Assembly: GCA_028714875.1 (NCBI GenBank)
Contig: JAQTLN010000017.1
Location: 1 to 64,000, forward strand
Length of the DNA stretch: 64,000 bases
Direction: 5' to 3'
Source of the DNA: Gallionellaceae bacterium
Lineage (GTDB): Bacteria > Pseudomonadota > Gammaproteobacteria > Burkholderiales > Thiobacillaceae
The translations under genes were made by a program, and so were the position numbers. This document shows, one piece after another, positions 48,655 to 59,045 of this stretch. Under the pieces are notes generated by a model that was not told the DNA's origin, did not search any database, and worked only from the letters and a program-made list of their open reading frames with translations. Positions within the stretch are counted from its first letter, which is position 1, and the number at the start of each line of letters is the position of its first letter.

Positions 48655-51545
48655 GGGCGGTCGAGCCATTTCAGCAGCACGGCGAACAGCAAGTCGGGTT
48701 CCACCGGCTTGCCGATGAAGTCGTTCATGCCCGCCGCCATGCATTTCTCGCGATCTTCGGCGAAAGCGTTGGCGGTCATGGCGACGATGGGGAGCGCCTC
48801 ACGGCCGGGCAGCGCGCGAATCGCGCGGGTCGCCTCCAGGCCATCCATTTCCGGCATCTGCATATCCATCAGGATCGCGGCGTAATCGTTCTCTCTCGCC
48901 ATGCGCAACGCTTGCGCCCCGTCTCCGGCGAGGTCGATCTTCAGGCCGACCTCCTCCAGCAAAGACTGCGTCACTTCCTGGTTGATCGGCTCGTCCTCGG
49001 CCAACAGGATGTGCTTGCCGGCGTGGCGGCGGCGCAGGAGCGCCTCGACATTCTCCAGCGGCGGTGCCGCCTCGATGGCTGCGGCTTTTCCCTTGCCCAG
49101 CCGCGCGGTCATCCAGAAGCGGCTGCCCTCGCCCGTGGTGCTGTCGACGCCGACTTCGCCACCCATCATCTGGGCAATCCGTCGGGTGATGGTCAGCCCC
49201 AGGCCGGTGCCTCCGTACTTGCGGGTGGTCGAACTGTCGACCTGTTCAAAGGCCGCGAACAGACGCGCCTGCTGTTCGGCGCTCATACCGATACCGGTAT
49301 CGCTGACCTCGAAGCGCAGCAGATAGCCGGCGGCCGTTTCCTCCAGAACCTGGCCCGAGAGGGTAATGCTGCCCTGTTCGGTGAATTTGAGGGCGTTGCC
49401 CAGGTAATTGACCAGCGCCTGCGACAACCGGGTGGGGTCGCCGCGCAGCGTCGCCGGCAAGCCGGAAATCCTGACGCGTAGATGCAGCCCCTTGGCCGTC
49501 ACCGCATCGCCGATGACCGCCATGATGTCGTGCAGCAGGCCGGCCAGCGCGAAGTCGGTCTGTTCCAGCACCAGTTTTCCCGCCTCGATTTTGGACAGGT
49601 CGAGGATGTCGTTGATGATGCCGAGCAGGTGCTTGCCCGAGGCGGCGATCTTGTCCAGGCGTTCGGCCTGTTCCGGGGTGACGCCGCCGCGCCGCATCAG
49701 GTGGGCCATGCCGAGGATGCCGTTCATCGGCGTCCTGATCTCGTGGCTCATGTTGGCCAGAAAAGTGCTTTTCGCGCGGTTGGCGATTTCGGCCGTTTCC
49801 TTGGCCCGTTCCAGTTCGCCCGTCCGGATCACGACCAGTTCTTCCAGGTGATGGCGATGCTGATCCAGTTCCTCGGCATTGCGCTTCTTCTCGCTGATGT
49901 CCTCCTGCACCGACAGATAGTGGCTGATCCGCCCATCGGCCTGGCGGATCGGCGAGACGATGGCGAAGTCAATGAATTCGCCGCCCTCCTTGCTCCGGTT
50001 ATGAAATTCACCTTTCCATGTCCGGCCTTGAGTCAGGGCGTCCCAGAGCTGGGTGAAATGCTCCGGCGGTGTCTTGCTGGAATGCAGGAAGCGCGGGTTC
50101 CGGCCGATCACCTCGGCGCGGCTGTAGCCGGTGGCGCGCTCGAACGCCTCGTTCACATACTCGATCTCGGCCGCCAGATTGGTGATGAGGATGCCGTCCG
50201 GGCTTTGTTCCACAGCCTGGGCGAGCTTGCGTATTTCCTCCTCGTCGGCCTTGCGCGCGCTGATGTCGCGCGAGGAGTTGAACACCACCGGCCGGCCATC
50301 GAGTTCGAGCGGAAAACCGCTGACCTCCACATCGAAGACCGTTCCATCCTTGCGCCGGTGACGGCGCTCGAACTGGCTGCGGATCGGCCGTTCGAATTGC
50401 CGCTTGAACACTTTCTCGCGCTCAATTTCCGAAAAGTCCACATCCCATTGGGCGAGATTCATCCCGATCATTTCTTCGCGCTGGTAGCCCAGCATGGCGC
50501 AGAAGGAATCACTGGCCTCGACGAGGTTGCCGTCCACATCCAGGATATGGATGCCGTCACTAGCATTGCGCAGCAGCATCTGGTTCTTTTCGCTCTCCCG
50601 GCGCAAATCCTCTTCAGCCGCCTTGCGCGCGGTGATGTCGCGGTTTCTGCCGTGCCGACCAAGTGGGCGACCCGAGGCGTCAAACATCGGGTGGCAGTGG
50701 TGGCTGATCCAGCGCTGCTCGCCGTCACCAGGGAGGATGCGAAATTCCAGTTCGCAGGCATCGGCGACGCCGGATTCGATATGTGCCTGATAGCGCGCGC
50801 GATCGTCGGGATGGATCAGGCGCGGCAACAGGCCGGGATCGGCGAGAAATTCCTCCGGCGCGTGGCCGCTCATCCCCTGGCAGGCCGGTGAAACATAACG
50901 ATACAGCCCGTCTTCCCCCATCCAGAATATCCAGTCGATGGCGTTGTCCGCGAGCAGACGGTATTTCGCTTCCGACTCACGCAGCGCCGATTGCATCCGC
51001 GCCTGCTCGCTGATGTCGGTGATGGCCATGCGCAGCACCGGCGCGGCGCCACCGCGATCCATGCGCAGACAATCCAGGCGGGACTGAAAGCGGACGCCAT
51101 CGCCACGTTGCAGCGTCAGATGGACATGCTGGCGCGCCTCGCCGCCCATCACGGCGATGAACAGGCGCCGCCAGCGCTCACGGTCATCCGGAATGACATA
51201 CGAATCGAAACGACGCCGCAGCAAGCCCTTGCGCTCCATCCCCAGCAAGGCGGCGCCGGTGAGATTGACCGCGTCGATCAGGCCCTCGCACGTGAGAGTC
51301 AGGTAGCCGACCGGCGCGAACTCATAGAGATCGACATAACGGTCGCGCGACTCCTCCAGTTCGACCTGGACCTGGCGCAGCGCCTCGTTCTGCATTTCCA
51401 GTTCGATCTGGTGTACCTGTAGCTCGTGCAGGAGATTGGCGTCGGACTGCGGTGACTCCGGCGCGGCCGTAGCGGCCAGACGTTGTTCCGCCTGTTTGCG
51501 CAGTTGCGATGGAGACGGCCCCGGGTCGGGTTTTTGATCATCCAT
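48651..51545 (-). CDS. Multi-PAS hybrid histidine kinase
   Basis: 964 residues, no membrane helices. The shared N-terminal module (about 1-190) is followed by three more PAS domains (about 200-320, 325-440 and 445-565), HisKA ([20 protein letters not shown]), HATPase with all motifs ([26 protein letters not shown]) and a receiver ([12 protein letters not shown], Asp in [12 protein letters not shown], Lys in IGKP). It is a cytoplasmic sensor, probably redox- or ligand-responsive through PAS. It is translationally coupled to the GGDEF-EAL gene, so signal input may be shared. Confidence 0.92.
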   Translation of the reverse strand: MDDQKPDPGPSPSQLRKQAEQRLAATAAPESPQSDANLLHELQVHQIELEMQNEALRQVQVELEESRDRYVDLYEFAPVGYLTLTCEGLIDAVNLTGAALLGMERKGLLRRRFDSYVIPDDRERWRRLFIAVMGGEARQHVHLTLQRGDGVRFQSRLDCLRMDRGGAAPVLRMAITDISEQARMQSALRESEAKYRLLADNAIDWIFWMGEDGLYRYVSPACQGMSGHAPEEFLADPGLLPRLIHPDDRARYQAHIESGVADACELEFRILPGDGEQRWISHHCHPMFDASGRPLGRHGRNRDITARKAAEEDLRRESEKNQMLLRNASDGIHILDVDGNLVEASDSFCAMLGYQREEMIGMNLAQWDVDFSEIEREKVFKRQFERPIRSQFERRHRRKDGTVFDVEVSGFPLELDGRPVVFNSSRDISARKADEEEIRKLAQAVEQSPDGILITNLAAEIEYVNEAFERATGYSRAEVIGRNPRFLHSSKTPPEHFTQLWDALTQGRTWKGEFHNRSKEGGEFIDFAIVSPIRQADGRISHYLSVQEDISEKKRNAEELDQHRHHLEELVVIRTGELERAKETAEIANRAKSTFLANMSHEIRTPMNGILGMAHLMRRGGVTPEQAERLDKIAASGKHLLGIINDILDLSKIEAGKLVLEQTDFALAGLLHDIMAVIGDAVTAKGLHLRVRISGLPATLRGDPTRLSQALVNYLGNALKFTEQGSITLSGQVLEETAAGYLLRFEVSDTGIGMSAEQQARLFAAFEQVDSSTTRKYGGTGLGLTITRRIAQMMGGEVGVDSTTGEGSRFWMTARLGKGKAAAIEAAPPLENVEALLRRRHAGKHILLAEDEPINQEVTQSLLEEVGLKIDLAGDGAQALRMARENDYAAILMDMQMPEMDGLEATRAIRALPGREALPIVAMTANAFAEDREKCMAAGMNDFIGKPVEPDLLFAVLLKWLDRP

Positions 51546-51686
51546 GCCTATCGATTCCTGTCTGGCTTATTTGTCGCATGCTCGCGCCCATTCAATACTG
51601 GACGGCACGGTCTTGGGTCATCCATGTAATGAAAATCATCGGTCGCCCAAGACTGTATCGGTTGGTGTCGGGAAATCTTGAACGGC

Positions 51687-52968
51687 TCATTCCGGCAACC
51701 TCATGCCGTTCTCCCGCACCACCTTGACGCAGGCCGCCACCACCGCCGGGTCGAATTGCCGGCCGCTACCCCGTTCTATTTCCGCGATCGCGGCATCCAT
51801 GCCGAGGCCGACGCGGTAGGGACGGTGCGCGGACATGGCTTCGACCACATCGGCGACCGCGACGATGCGGGCTTCCAGGCTGATCGCGTCACCCTTGATC
51901 GCATGGGGCTATGCCATAGACCAGGTCGGCCGCCAGCTCCTCCATCAAGCCGACTTCGGCGGCGTCAAAAAGCATCGGACTGGGTTGAAAAAATAGTCAG
52001 CGCGCCATAGAGCCGCCCATCGTTCTGCAACGGCAGGGATAGCACGGATTGCGCGCCGAGTTCGCTCAGTTCGCCAAAGGCGCACTCGGGCGTCGCGTTG
52101 AGCCGATTGCATACCTGGCTGCGCTGGCTGCCAAGCGCCGCGCTCACCAGGCAATAGCGCAGATGATCCGGGTCATGATCGAGACGGGCATGAACCAGAT
52201 AGGAGGTCTCGTCGCCGGCCCAGGCGATCGGTGTGCTCGCTCCGGGAAATGTTGGGTCGGCCTCCGCGACCCAGGCCAACAAATAACTGCCGATCTCGAC
52301 GATGTCACGGCAGATGTCACCCAGCAAATCCGCTTCGCTGCGGGCACGAACCAGGTCTTCGTTGCAGGCGCTGATGGTGCGCAGCACGCGGTTGAGGTGT
52401 TTTACCTGGGCCTCGCGCAGCACCTGATCGCTGATGTCGGTCAGGACCATGCGCAGCGTGGGCGGGTCGTTGGCGTGCGCCTTTTGCGCAGGCAATCCAG
52501 ATGTGCCTGAAACCGCGTGCCATCGTCACGCAGCAAGGCGAGTTCGCAGTGCCGGCGCGCTTCGTTGCTCATCGCCGAAATGAACAGGCGCCGCCAGCGT
52601 TCACGATCTTCCGGGGTGACGTAATGCTCGAAACGACGTTGCGGCAGTTGCTTGCGCACCTCCCCAAGCAGCGCGGCGACGGTGAGGTTTGTTTCAGCGA
52701 TCAGCCCCTCCCGCGTAAGCGTGAGATAGCCGACCGGAGCAAATTCATAGAGATCGACATAACGGTCGCGCGAAGTTTCCAGTTCGACCTGTGCCTGGCG
52801 CAGGGACTCGTTCTGCATCTCCAGTTCGATCTGATGCACCTGGAGCTCATGCAGGAGTTCCGCGACGGGGCGATCCGCCTCGGTCGACCCCACACCGGCA
52901 AGCCGCGCCTCCGCTGCCTCGCGCAGTTGTGTCTTGCGCCGCTCCGAGCCATCCCAACTCTCATCCAT
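51687..52968 (-). pseudogene. Broken PAS-GAF-HD-GYP gene
   Basis: 52441-52968 carries the same N-terminal module as the two genes downstream ([37 protein letters not shown]). A frameshift near 52490 moves into a GAF domain (51965-52495: HLNRVLRTISACNEDLVRAR, SLPLQNDGRLYGALTIFS). A second frameshift in a TTTTT run (about 51968) and an internal deletion lead to the end of an HD-GYP domain (ISLEARIVAVADVVEAMSAH and RPYRVGLGMDAAI, stop at 51687). The HD-GYP catalytic part is gone. It was a c-di-GMP phosphodiesterase paralogue of its neighbours. Confidence 0.85.
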
Positions 52969-53147
52969 ACGACATCCTTGCGCTTGACCAGATCAACGTA
53001 GCCCACGTCTGAGTAGACAGCCATTCGGCAATACAAATACTTGCCGAAACGCCTGATTTCTGGACGGGAATTTGCTGATCACCAGCATTCTCGGTTGAGA
53101 TGTTTAGAACTTAATAGGCAGGCTGGTTTTATCGGGCTCTGCTTAGG

Positions 53148-53501
53148 TTGGCTGGTGTCGAGATCGGCGACGACCTGTCCCATTTCGGTAACGCGGACCG
53201 CTTCGCGTCCTGGGGCGCCCCGCGCCCTGGCAATCATGAGAGCGCGGGCAAGCGGAAGAGCGGGAAGACCCGCAAGGGCAATCCGATGGTCCGGTAATTA
53301 TTGTGTGAGGCCGCGAACGGGGCGATTCGCACCCTGACCGTCTTTCGGGAGAAATACCGGAGCCTTGTGGTTCGACGCGGCCACAAGAAAGCCATCGTGG
53401 CCATCGCCCATAAATTGATTCGCACGATTTACTTCATGCTCACCCGCGGCGAGACGTATCACGACACGGGGTTTGATTACGCCGCGGCGAACGTGAAATA
53501 A
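53148..53501 (+). pseudogene. IS110-family transposase remnant
   Basis: The C-terminal third of an IS110/IS1111 transposase is readable in one frame: GDDLSHFGNADRFASWGAPR, PGNHESAGKRKSGKTRKGNP and later HKKAIVAIAHKLIRTIYFML, ending at TAA 53499. There is a stop at 53295-53297 (CGG-TAA-TTA) and no N-terminal catalytic part. The rest of 52969-53518 holds no other recognisable feature. Confidence 0.85.
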
Positions 53502-53518
53502 GCCTTTCGCTACACCGA

Positions 53519-56500
53519 TTACGCGAACGAGCCCTTGAGTTCGTGCAGGCACACGGCTTCGGCGGGCAGGGTTTCACGGGCCAGGTCGAGCAGGTGCTGG
53601 TGATGGGTGAACAGCAGCACTTGCGTGGTCCCGGCGAGTTTGCGTAACAGGGGCAGGATGGCGCGGGTACGGTCGTCGTCGAAGGTGATCAGGAGATCGT
53701 CGAGGATGAGCGGCATCGGCTCGTGGTTAAGCTGATGCAGTTCGATGGCGGCGAAGCGCAGGGCGAGGTAGAGCTGATCGCGGGTGCCCTCGCTCATGCC
53801 CGCCACCGGCACGTTCACACCATTCTTCTGCCCGACCAAAGTAGCTGTGTCGTCCTCCGCGTAATCGGCGCCGAGACCACTGAAGCTGGCGCCGGTCATG
53901 CGCCGGAACAATTCCCCCGCCTTGGCCAGCAGCGGGCCTTGATTGCGCTCACGGAAGGTCTCTATCTGGGTTTGCAGGAAGCGGGTGGCGAGGCGCAGGC
54001 GCAGGTAGCGGGTGGCGTCCTGGCGTATCCGGGCGGCGGCGTGGTGGGCGCTTTGCAGGTGTTCGGCGGCATCGGCGCCGCTGGCTTCGAGGAGAGCCTT
54101 GGCGTCTGTTGCTCGGGCTAGATTCTGGATGGCCTGCTCGCGCCGCGCTTCCAGTTCCCTGATCTGGTCGGCCAGGTCTTCCAGTTCCGTCGCCAGGGAT
54201 TCGCCATCTTCGCCGCGCACGCGCTCGATGAAGTTGTCCAAATCTTCGCCGCGTGCCTGCACATGCAGGGCGGCGCGCAGGTTGTCCTGATCGGAAATCA
54301 GCCGTTGCCGAATGGCGAGATCGGCCAACAGGGTTTGCAGGGCGGCCAGATCCGCGACCCCGGCCTGGGCCAGGAGTGCCGCCAAATCGCGGCGTGCGGT
54401 TTCCGCGCCCTGTTCCGCGCGGGACAGGCTGGCTGTCAGTTGTTCCAGGTCTTCTTCGGTCTGGTTGCGCCGGATTTGCAGGGCGCGGGCTTGGGCAAGC
54501 GCCTCACTCAGGGCGTTGACCTGAACTTCGGCGCCGGCGGAGTTGGTGGGGGGTGGCTCCCCCCTTTCCCAAAGGGGGGCGGGGGGGGATTTGGCAATGT
54601 TTGCCTGAGTGGCCGTCTCAGAAATCCCCCCTGCCCCCCCTTTAAAAAAGGGGGGAACTGTTAGCGCCGCCGCGAGCGTTTCCGCCTGGCGCGCGTAGGC
54701 CGCCAGAGTGTTCTTCTTTTCCGCCAGCGCGGCACTGAGACGGGTCCAGGCATCGTATTGCGTGACCAGTTCGAGGCGCGCTTCCAGCAAGCGCAGGGCG
54801 GTTTCCGGGCGGAGTTCGCCGCCGTGCCGGTTGCCGCGCCAGCGCGTTTGAGCTTGAGCCAGCGCGGCGTCGAGCACGACCCGTTGCCGCGCCAGCGCAT
54901 CATCTTCGCCGACCAGTTCGGCCAGGCGTGCTTCCAGGGCGCGACGTTCGCCCAGCACCTGATCGGCGGCGCGCAAGCGGCGTTCCGCCAGTTCGCGCAG
55001 TTCCAGCAAGCCGCCGTCGGCGCCATCCAGCGGGGGGCGCAGCAGGGCTTCGGCCGCGATGATGTCTTGCCGGATGGCTTCTACTTCGTCGCGCAGCTCG
55101 CGCCAGGCTTCGTGGCGGCTGCGGAATTCCAGCCATTGTTCACGCCATTCCAGCATTTCCGCGGGGCTGGAAGCGGCCAGGCCGGTGGCTTGCCAGAGCG
55201 CGTTCCAGTCGTTCCGCCAGGTCTGGCGGGCCTGGTCCAGGCGCTGCTGTTCTGCCTGTTGTTCCTGGCGGGTGGCTTCGCCATCCCGGATTTGCCAGCG
55301 CAGTTCTTCCGCCTGGGCGACGGCATCGGCCTCTTCGCGCAGGCGGTCGGCCAAGGCGTCGGCTTGCAGCACGGCGGCCGGGTAGGACTCGGCCAGAGGG
55401 GTACCGTCCCAGCCTTGCTCCGGGGCGCCTTCAAGCCAGCAGGTGAGCACGCGCCGCCAACCGTCATCGCGGTGTGCGCGTGCCTGGGCGAGCGCGTCAT
55501 GCGAAGGCAGGGCACCGCGTTGCTCCAGGCGTTCCAGCTTGGCCTTCAGATCGCGCAGACTTTTCGCTGTTTTCCCCATCGTTTCATCCACTTGCCGCGC
55601 ACGGCCGGCCAGATCAGTGGCGGCGGCTTCGTACTCGCGCAGCCGGGCGGAGGCGGGCAACGCCAGGGCGTAGATGGCCGCCGCGTCGGCGGGGGCGCCG
55701 GGCAGCAGTTGCTGTTGGCTCGCCAGACGCCGGGACAGGTTTTCCAGGGCGGCCACCTTGTCGGCGAGGACCAGCGCGCCGGTGGCGGCGGGCGCGCTGG
55801 CGGTTTGGGCAGCGCGCAGGGCGACGGCTTCGCTGCGCGGCAACAGGCCTAAGCGGGCGCGCGTTTTTTCCTGCTCGGCGGTGAGGCGTTCCGCTTCGCG
55901 CCGCTGTTCCGCGCCGGCGCGCTCGGCCTCGACCAGGGCATCGGCCGCCTCGCGCAGGGTCAGTTCCTCGGCGAGGGGTATGCGCAAATCGGCTATGTTG
56001 CCGGGCTCCGCGCTCTGGCCCAGGCCGAGCAAGCCGGTACGCAAGCCGGCTTCGCGTTGTTCCACCTCGGCTTTATCCGCCGATAGCGCGTCCCTGCCCT
56101 GCCGGTAGACGGCGAGGCCATGCGCCAGCGCGTCGATTTCGGCGGCACAGGCGAGCACCTCGGCGCGTGGTGCCAGGCTGTCGCGACGGGCGACCAAGTC
56201 GCCGATGCGTTGCCGCAGGTCGCTCAAGGTCTGTTCCGCCTGGGCCAGATACTTTTGCGTGGCTTCCGCCGCCTCGGCGAAACCGGCGGGCAAGACGGGC
56301 AGTGCCGGCAAGTCGTTCAGAAGGACCAGTGTGTCGCGCAGCCGGCCCAGCGTGGGCAGCGCGTCCAGGCAGCGGCGCAGCCAATCCTGGCGCGCGCGCA
56401 GGCTATGCAGGCCGGCATCGAGTTCGCTCTTGCCATGGAGCGCGGCATCGAGTTCGCGCAGGGTGTCTTCCCAGGTTTCCGCCTTGACCTGGGCCTGCTT

Positions 56501-57103
56501 GCTGGCGCGCAGCGCTTCCTCGTAGGCATCGACAGCGGGGCGCAGGCTGACGCCGACCCTGGCGCGACCATTGAACAAGGTGCGCGCTTCGCCATCGAGC
56601 ACTTCCAGCACGTGATGGATGGGCGTGCCGGCCAGGCTGGCGGAGAACAGCGCCTGGCCGAGGTCGCCCTTGCCTTGCAGCAGGTCGTGGGCGCCCTGGC
56701 GCAGTTCATCGGAACCGAGGCCGAACATGGTGGTGAAGAACTCGCGGTCCACCGGGCCGAGGTAGGGGGTCAGGGCGGCTTCATCCAGGGCATTGCCGTC
56801 CGCGTCGAGCAGGGTGTTGCGATTGCCCTTGCGCCGCTGCACGGCTAGGCGCTGGCCGGCCCGGTTCTCGATTTCGGCGCTGATGCGCAAATCTTTGTAA
56901 TCGTGGATGAAGTTGTCCGCCGTCTGGGCGTGGATGCCGTAGAGCAGGTCGCGGATGGCGCGCAGGAGCGAGCTTTTTCCGGCTTCGTTGCGGCCGTAGA
57001 TCAGGTGGAAATCGGCGGCGTTTTCTTCCACCCCCTTGGGGAATTCCAGCGCCAGATCGGTGAACGGGCCGTAGGCGGGGATGGCGAGGCGGCGGAACCT
57101 CAT
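53519..57103 (-). CDS. SbcC/YhaN-like AAA ATPase with repeat insertion
   Basis: 1194 residues. Walker A is near the N-terminus (LIYGRNEAGKSSLLRAIRDL), followed by long coiled-coil arms, and the C-terminus has signature and Walker B motifs (GMSEGTRDQLYLALRFAAIE, MPLILDDLLITFDDDR). This is the YhaN/RecN-like relative of Rad50/SbcC, acting with the nuclease encoded 4 bp upstream in DNA end processing. About residues 815-849 in the second coiled-coil half are encoded by a palindromic element (VPPFFKGGAGGISETATQAN). ATG 57103 (MRFRRLAIPAYGPF) is chosen over a frame opening 99 bp upstream. Confidence 0.88.
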   Translation of the reverse strand: MRFRRLAIPAYGPFTDLALEFPKGVEENAADFHLIYGRNEAGKSSLLRAIRDLLYGIHAQTADNFIHDYKDLRISAEIENRAGQRLAVQRRKGNRNTLLDADGNALDEAALTPYLGPVDREFFTTMFGLGSDELRQGAHDLLQGKGDLGQALFSASLAGTPIHHVLEVLDGEARTLFNGRARVGVSLRPAVDAYEEALRASKQAQVKAETWEDTLRELDAALHGKSELDAGLHSLRARQDWLRRCLDALPTLGRLRDTLVLLNDLPALPVLPAGFAEAAEATQKYLAQAEQTLSDLRQRIGDLVARRDSLAPRAEVLACAAEIDALAHGLAVYRQGRDALSADKAEVEQREAGLRTGLLGLGQSAEPGNIADLRIPLAEELTLREAADALVEAERAGAEQRREAERLTAEQEKTRARLGLLPRSEAVALRAAQTASAPAATGALVLADKVAALENLSRRLASQQQLLPGAPADAAAIYALALPASARLREYEAAATDLAGRARQVDETMGKTAKSLRDLKAKLERLEQRGALPSHDALAQARAHRDDGWRRVLTCWLEGAPEQGWDGTPLAESYPAAVLQADALADRLREEADAVAQAEELRWQIRDGEATRQEQQAEQQRLDQARQTWRNDWNALWQATGLAASSPAEMLEWREQWLEFRSRHEAWRELRDEVEAIRQDIIAAEALLRPPLDGADGGLLELRELAERRLRAADQVLGERRALEARLAELVGEDDALARQRVVLDAALAQAQTRWRGNRHGGELRPETALRLLEARLELVTQYDAWTRLSAALAEKKNTLAAYARQAETLAAALTVPPFFKGGAGGISETATQANIAKSPPAPLWERGEPPPTNSAGAEVQVNALSEALAQARALQIRRNQTEEDLEQLTASLSRAEQGAETARRDLAALLAQAGVADLAALQTLLADLAIRQRLISDQDNLRAALHVQARGEDLDNFIERVRGEDGESLATELEDLADQIRELEARREQAIQNLARATDAKALLEASGADAAEHLQSAHHAAARIRQDATRYLRLRLATRFLQTQIETFRERNQGPLLAKAGELFRRMTGASFSGLGADYAEDDTATLVGQKNGVNVPVAGMSEGTRDQLYLALRFAAIELHQLNHEPMPLILDDLLITFDDDRTRAILPLLRKLAGTTQVLLFTHHQHLLDLARETLPAEAVCLHELKGSFA
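54557..54657. repeat. Palindromic element pair inside the SbcC-like gene
   Basis: Two single-hairpin halves joined by the conserved spacer GCAATGTTTGCCTGAGTGGC (also at 10305 and 61500 regions). In frame in a coiled-coil region. Confidence 0.88.
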
Positions 57104-57107
57104 GTTT

Positions 57108-58352
57108 TCAGCCCTCGCCCCGTTCCAGCGCGGAGAGCAGGATGCCGCGCACGTCGTCGAGCAGGTCGGCGCGCTGTTCCAGGGCCAGTTCGGCGGCGAC
57201 ACTCTCGCGCAATTCCGAGGGCAGCATTTTCAGCAGATCGCGCACTTCATCAGGCATGGCCAATTCGCCGGCGGCGGCCTGTTCCAGGGTTTCCAGGACG
57301 ATGCGAGTGAGATCGTCGCGCGCGGCCAGTTCGGCCAGGTTTTGGCGCGGCGTGGTACGCACTTCCACTTTTTCGATCCAGATGCCGTCCGGTACGCTCT
57401 GCGCCTGATTGACGCACTCGGCGCGCAGGCCGGGCAGGTCGCGCTTGAGGAAGCCGTGCAGATCCGTGGCGCCGATCAGAACGACACGCGCGGCGAGCAA
57501 GCGCCCTTCCGAAGTCGCGGCGGCCTCGACCAGGGCCGCGCCGATGCGCGCATACACATCGGCGAGCGCGATTTCATCCGACACGTCCACTTCCAGACGC
57601 CCCCAGCGCAGCACGTCGAGGGCGCGGAATTCGGCGTCCCGCACTTCCATATCGTCGCCCACCGTAACCAGCCGGCAGCCGCGCGCGCCGGGTTCGCGGA
57701 TGTGGCGGCCCTGGGTGTTGCCGGGGTAGACCACCCACGGCGCCCGCGCCAGCACCTGGGGTTGATGCACATGGCCCAGCGCCCAGTATTGGTAGCCCTT
57801 GGCGGCCAGATCGGCGAGAGAACACGGTGAGTAGGTGTCGTGACCGGGGGCGCCGGTGAGACTGGTGTGCAGCAGGCCAATGTTGAACCGCGCCGGCAGC
57901 GGCGCCGGGTATTCGAGGGCCAGGTTCTCCGGCACGGCGCGCTGCGGGAAGCCGCGTCCGTGGATGGTCACCGGCAGGCCGGGCACTTCCTTGCTTTCCG
58001 CCGCGCGCGTGGAAAACACCTGCGTGTTGTCCGGCAGGCTGAGGCGCCGGGTCAGCACCGAGGCGGCATCGTGGTTGCCGGCGATGAGATAGACCGGAAT
58101 TCCCGCCGCCTTCAGGCGCGCCATCTGCCGGGTGAAGAACAGGCCGGTGCTGAAATCCTTCCAGTCGCCGTCGTAGACATCGCCGGCCAGGAGCAGGAAA
58201 TCCACCTTTTCATCCAATGCCAGACGCACCAGATTCTCGAACGCCACCCGCGTCGCTCCGCGCAGGGCGGCGACCGGCGCGCCGTCATAGGCGTCCAGCC
58301 CTTCGAGCGGGCTGTCGATATGAATGTCGGCGGCGTGGAGGAAGCGGAACAA
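57108..58352 (-). CDS. SbcD/YhaO-like exonuclease (metallophosphoesterase)
   Basis: 414 residues. Calcineurin-type metal motifs are all present: FLHAADIHIDSPL, LLAGDVYDGD, IAGNHD, GLLHTSL and ALGHVHQPQ. It is a Mre11/SbcD relative that pairs with the ATPase 4 bp downstream. It acts on DNA ends or hairpins, which is notable in a genome full of large palindromes. It is divergent from vapB. Confidence 0.9.
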   Translation of the reverse strand: MFRFLHAADIHIDSPLEGLDAYDGAPVAALRGATRVAFENLVRLALDEKVDFLLLAGDVYDGDWKDFSTGLFFTRQMARLKAAGIPVYLIAGNHDAASVLTRRLSLPDNTQVFSTRAAESKEVPGLPVTIHGRGFPQRAVPENLALEYPAPLPARFNIGLLHTSLTGAPGHDTYSPCSLADLAAKGYQYWALGHVHQPQVLARAPWVVYPGNTQGRHIREPGARGCRLVTVGDDMEVRDAEFRALDVLRWGRLEVDVSDEIALADVYARIGAALVEAAATSEGRLLAARVVLIGATDLHGFLKRDLPGLRAECVNQAQSVPDGIWIEKVEVRTTPRQNLAELAARDDLTRIVLETLEQAAAGELAMPDEVRDLLKMLPSELRESVAAELALEQRADLLDDVRGILLSALERGEG

Positions 58353-58406
58353 GGTCGGTTATATATCTCGAAACTCGGCCGCTTGTGAGTCATCGCCACT
58401 CAACTT

Positions 58407-58442
58407 ATGATGTGTATATATCAACAAACTCATACACATCAT
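58407..58442. promoter_or_regulatory. Inverted repeat over the vapB start, candidate operator
   Basis: ATGATGTGTAT (58407-58417) and ATACACATCAT (58432-58442) are perfect inverted repeats with a 14-bp spacer. The right arm includes the first two bases of the vapB ATG. VapB-VapC complexes usually autorepress by binding such sites. Confidence 0.6.
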
Positions 58443-58635
58443 GCGCACCAATATCGTGATAGACGACCAACTCATCGCGGACACCCTGCGGGTGACCGGC
58501 CTTAAGACCAAGCGCGAAGCGGTGGAACTGGGCCTACGGACCTTGCTGCAACTGCGCCGGCAGGAGGAAATACGGCGTTTTCGCGGCAAGCTCAACTGGC
58601 AAGGTGATCTCGACGCCATGAGGACAGACGCGTGA
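58441..58635 (+). CDS. vapB: VapB-type antitoxin
   Basis: 64 residues. MRTNIVIDDQLIADTLRVTG and TKREAVELGLRTLL form a ribbon-helix-helix DNA-binding domain of the VapB (DUF2191) type, and the C-terminal part should bind the toxin. It overlaps vapC by 4 bp (GTGA). Confidence 0.9.
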   Translation: MRTNIVIDDQLIADTLRVTGLKTKREAVELGLRTLLQLRRQEEIRRFRGKLNWQGDLDAMRTDA

Positions 58636-59033
58636 TCATGGTCGATTCGAGTGTCTGGATCGACTACTTCCGCGGCACGCCGACACCCCAGACAGACAGA
58701 CTGGACGCGCTGCTCGGCACGGAACCGATCGTGATGGGGGATCTGATTCTGGCGGAAGTGTTGCAGGGCTTTGCCTCGGAGCGGGACTTCAATCAGGCCT
58801 TGAAGCTCATGACGGCGCTGGAGGTGGTGAACCTGGCGGGCAGGGACATCGCCATCCAGGCCGCCAGGAATTTCAGGCACTTGCGCGCGCAAGGCGTCAC
58901 GGTGCGCAAGACCATCGACACCGTGATCGCCACCTATTGCATCGAAAACGACGTGCCCCTGCTTTTCAGTGATCGGGACTTCGACCCATTCGTGGATCAT
59001 CTCGGCCTGATTTCCGCGCTACCGGCAACCTGA
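58632..59033 (+). CDS. vapC: VapC-type PIN-domain toxin ribonuclease
   Basis: 133 residues from GTG 58632 (ATG 58638 is an alternative). PIN acidic residues are all present: VDSSVWIDYF, LILAEVLQG, TIDTVIATYC and FSDRDFDPF. VapC toxins cleave tRNA or rRNA when released from VapB. Confidence 0.93.
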   Translation: MIMVDSSVWIDYFRGTPTPQTDRLDALLGTEPIVMGDLILAEVLQGFASERDFNQALKLMTALEVVNLAGRDIAIQAARNFRHLRAQGVTVRKTIDTVIATYCIENDVPLLFSDRDFDPFVDHLGLISALPAT

Positions 59034-59045
59034 ACGCGGCCCAAA

